NCBI GenBank assembly: GCA_030156465.1
Contig: JASGMO010000011.1
Coordinates: 1 to 14,554, forward strand
Reading direction: 5' to 3'
DNA: 14,554 nucleotides
Source of the DNA: Patescibacteria group bacterium
GTDB lineage: Bacteria; Patescibacteriota; Minisyncoccia; Minisyncoccales; Minisyncoccaceae
Both the position numbers and the translations under genes were made by a program. The notes below the pieces were generated by a model. That model saw only the letters and a list, made by a program, of their open reading frames with translations. It made no database searches and was not told where the DNA came from. Each line of letters starts with the position of its first letter. Positions within the stretch are counted from its first letter, which is position 1. Below, piece by piece: positions 14,446 to 14,554 of the stretch.

Positions 14446-14516
14446 TTGCGGTTCCTGGAATTGCACCAGGGTCTCCAGCTTATGAGACTGGCGAGGTACT
14501 ACTCCTCCAAACCGCT
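14446..14516 (-). tRNA. Initiator-like tRNA-Met (CAT) with unusual elbow and anticodon stem
   Basis: A 71-nt cloverleaf read as A1, acceptor GCGGTT (2-7)/AACCGC (66-71), A72, A73. The 1:72 position (A x A) is unpaired, as C1 x A72 is in bacterial initiators. TGGAG after the acceptor, D-stem GAGG/CCTC, G26 and loop CTCATAA all match the initiator pattern. Differences: anticodon stem CCAGT/GCTGG gives A29-U41, G30-C40, U31-G39 instead of three G:C pairs; the D-loop is AGTAGTA (A at 18) and the T-loop is TGCAATT (G at 55). The variable region is 4 nt. An alternative parse with G1-C72 needs a one-nt 8/9 linker and a 4-bp T-stem, so it is less likely. CCA is not encoded. Could also be a decaying tRNA. 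Confidence 0.82.
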
Positions 14517-14522
14517 AATAGC

Positions 14523-14550
14523 ATCTTAGCAAAAAATGAAATAAAATCAA
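14523..14550 (-). promoter_or_regulatory. Promoter of the tRNA cluster
   Basis: Minus strand: TTGATT (14545-14550), 16-nt T-rich spacer ending in the extended element TGC, then TAAGAT (14523-14528). It closely resembles the secE promoter (TTTTTGC-TAATCT). The expected start, 7 nt downstream, is 14516, which is nucleotide 1 of the first tRNA. Confidence 0.55.
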
Positions 14551-14554
14551 GTAA

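Noticed and set aside
1..14554. Alternative genetic code (TGA as Gly or Trp)
   Set aside because: TGA closes mscS, gatB, deoC-adjacent tmk and dcd at ATGA overlaps where the proteins end at their normal family length.
1..14554. CRISPR array, defence island, insertion sequence or prophage
   Set aside because: No spaced repeats, transposase, integrase or phage-like genes are visible; every gene except the hydrolase is a recognisable housekeeping or transport family.

Overview
The window is AT-rich bacterial chromosome, with roughly 30% G+C by eye in most genes. It is packed to an extreme degree: twelve of fourteen protein genes sit on the minus strand in two long head-to-tail runs, with gaps of 0-4 nt or 4-nt ATGA overlaps. 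Gene length, gene packing, a short PheT without its tRNA-binding OB domain, a divergent DeoC, a uL11 variant and the lack of Shine-Dalgarno motifs together suggest a reduced genome of the Candidate Phyla Radiation (Patescibacteria, perhaps Parcubacteria-like). That placement is inference. TGA works as a normal stop (at the ends of gatB, mscS, tmk and the hydrolase-independent overlaps), so the recoded Gracilibacteria/SR1 code is not in use.

Layout, left to right. The 3' part of miaA (plus strand, cut by the window edge) converges with, and overlaps by 14 nt, the last gene of a nine-gene minus-strand run. In transcription order that run is secE, nusG, rplK, dcd, tmk, deoC, gatB, an MscS-family channel and a Ca2+-type P-ATPase. 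It has its own promoter in the 40-nt gap behind gyrB. Upstream of it is a second minus-strand run, pheS-pheT-gyrB, also with a promoter directly before pheS. Next comes a single alpha/beta-hydrolase gene with clearly higher G+C (about 41% by hand count). Last is a minus-strand tRNA cluster read as initiator-like Met(CAT), a second CAT tRNA and Asp(GTC), closed by an intrinsic terminator.

How the parts fit: the content is core information processing (translation elongation and aminoacylation, NusG/SecE, gyrase), a pyrimidine deoxynucleotide trio (dcd, tmk, deoC) and two membrane proteins for ion and osmotic balance. No defence system, CRISPR array, transposon or phage module is visible.

The most interesting signals are in expression and RNA. 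(1) Three mRNA promoters (secE, pheS, hydrolase) place the predicted transcription start 0-2 nt from the ATG, so leaderless mRNAs are predicted; none of the other starts has a recognisable Shine-Dalgarno. (2) The initiator-like tRNA keeps an unpaired 1:72 position but lacks two of the three hallmark G:C pairs. It also has changes at exactly the two nucleotides that normally form the G18-Psi55 elbow pair (A18 and G55). (3) The promoter for this tRNA predicts a start on nucleotide 1 of the tRNA itself.
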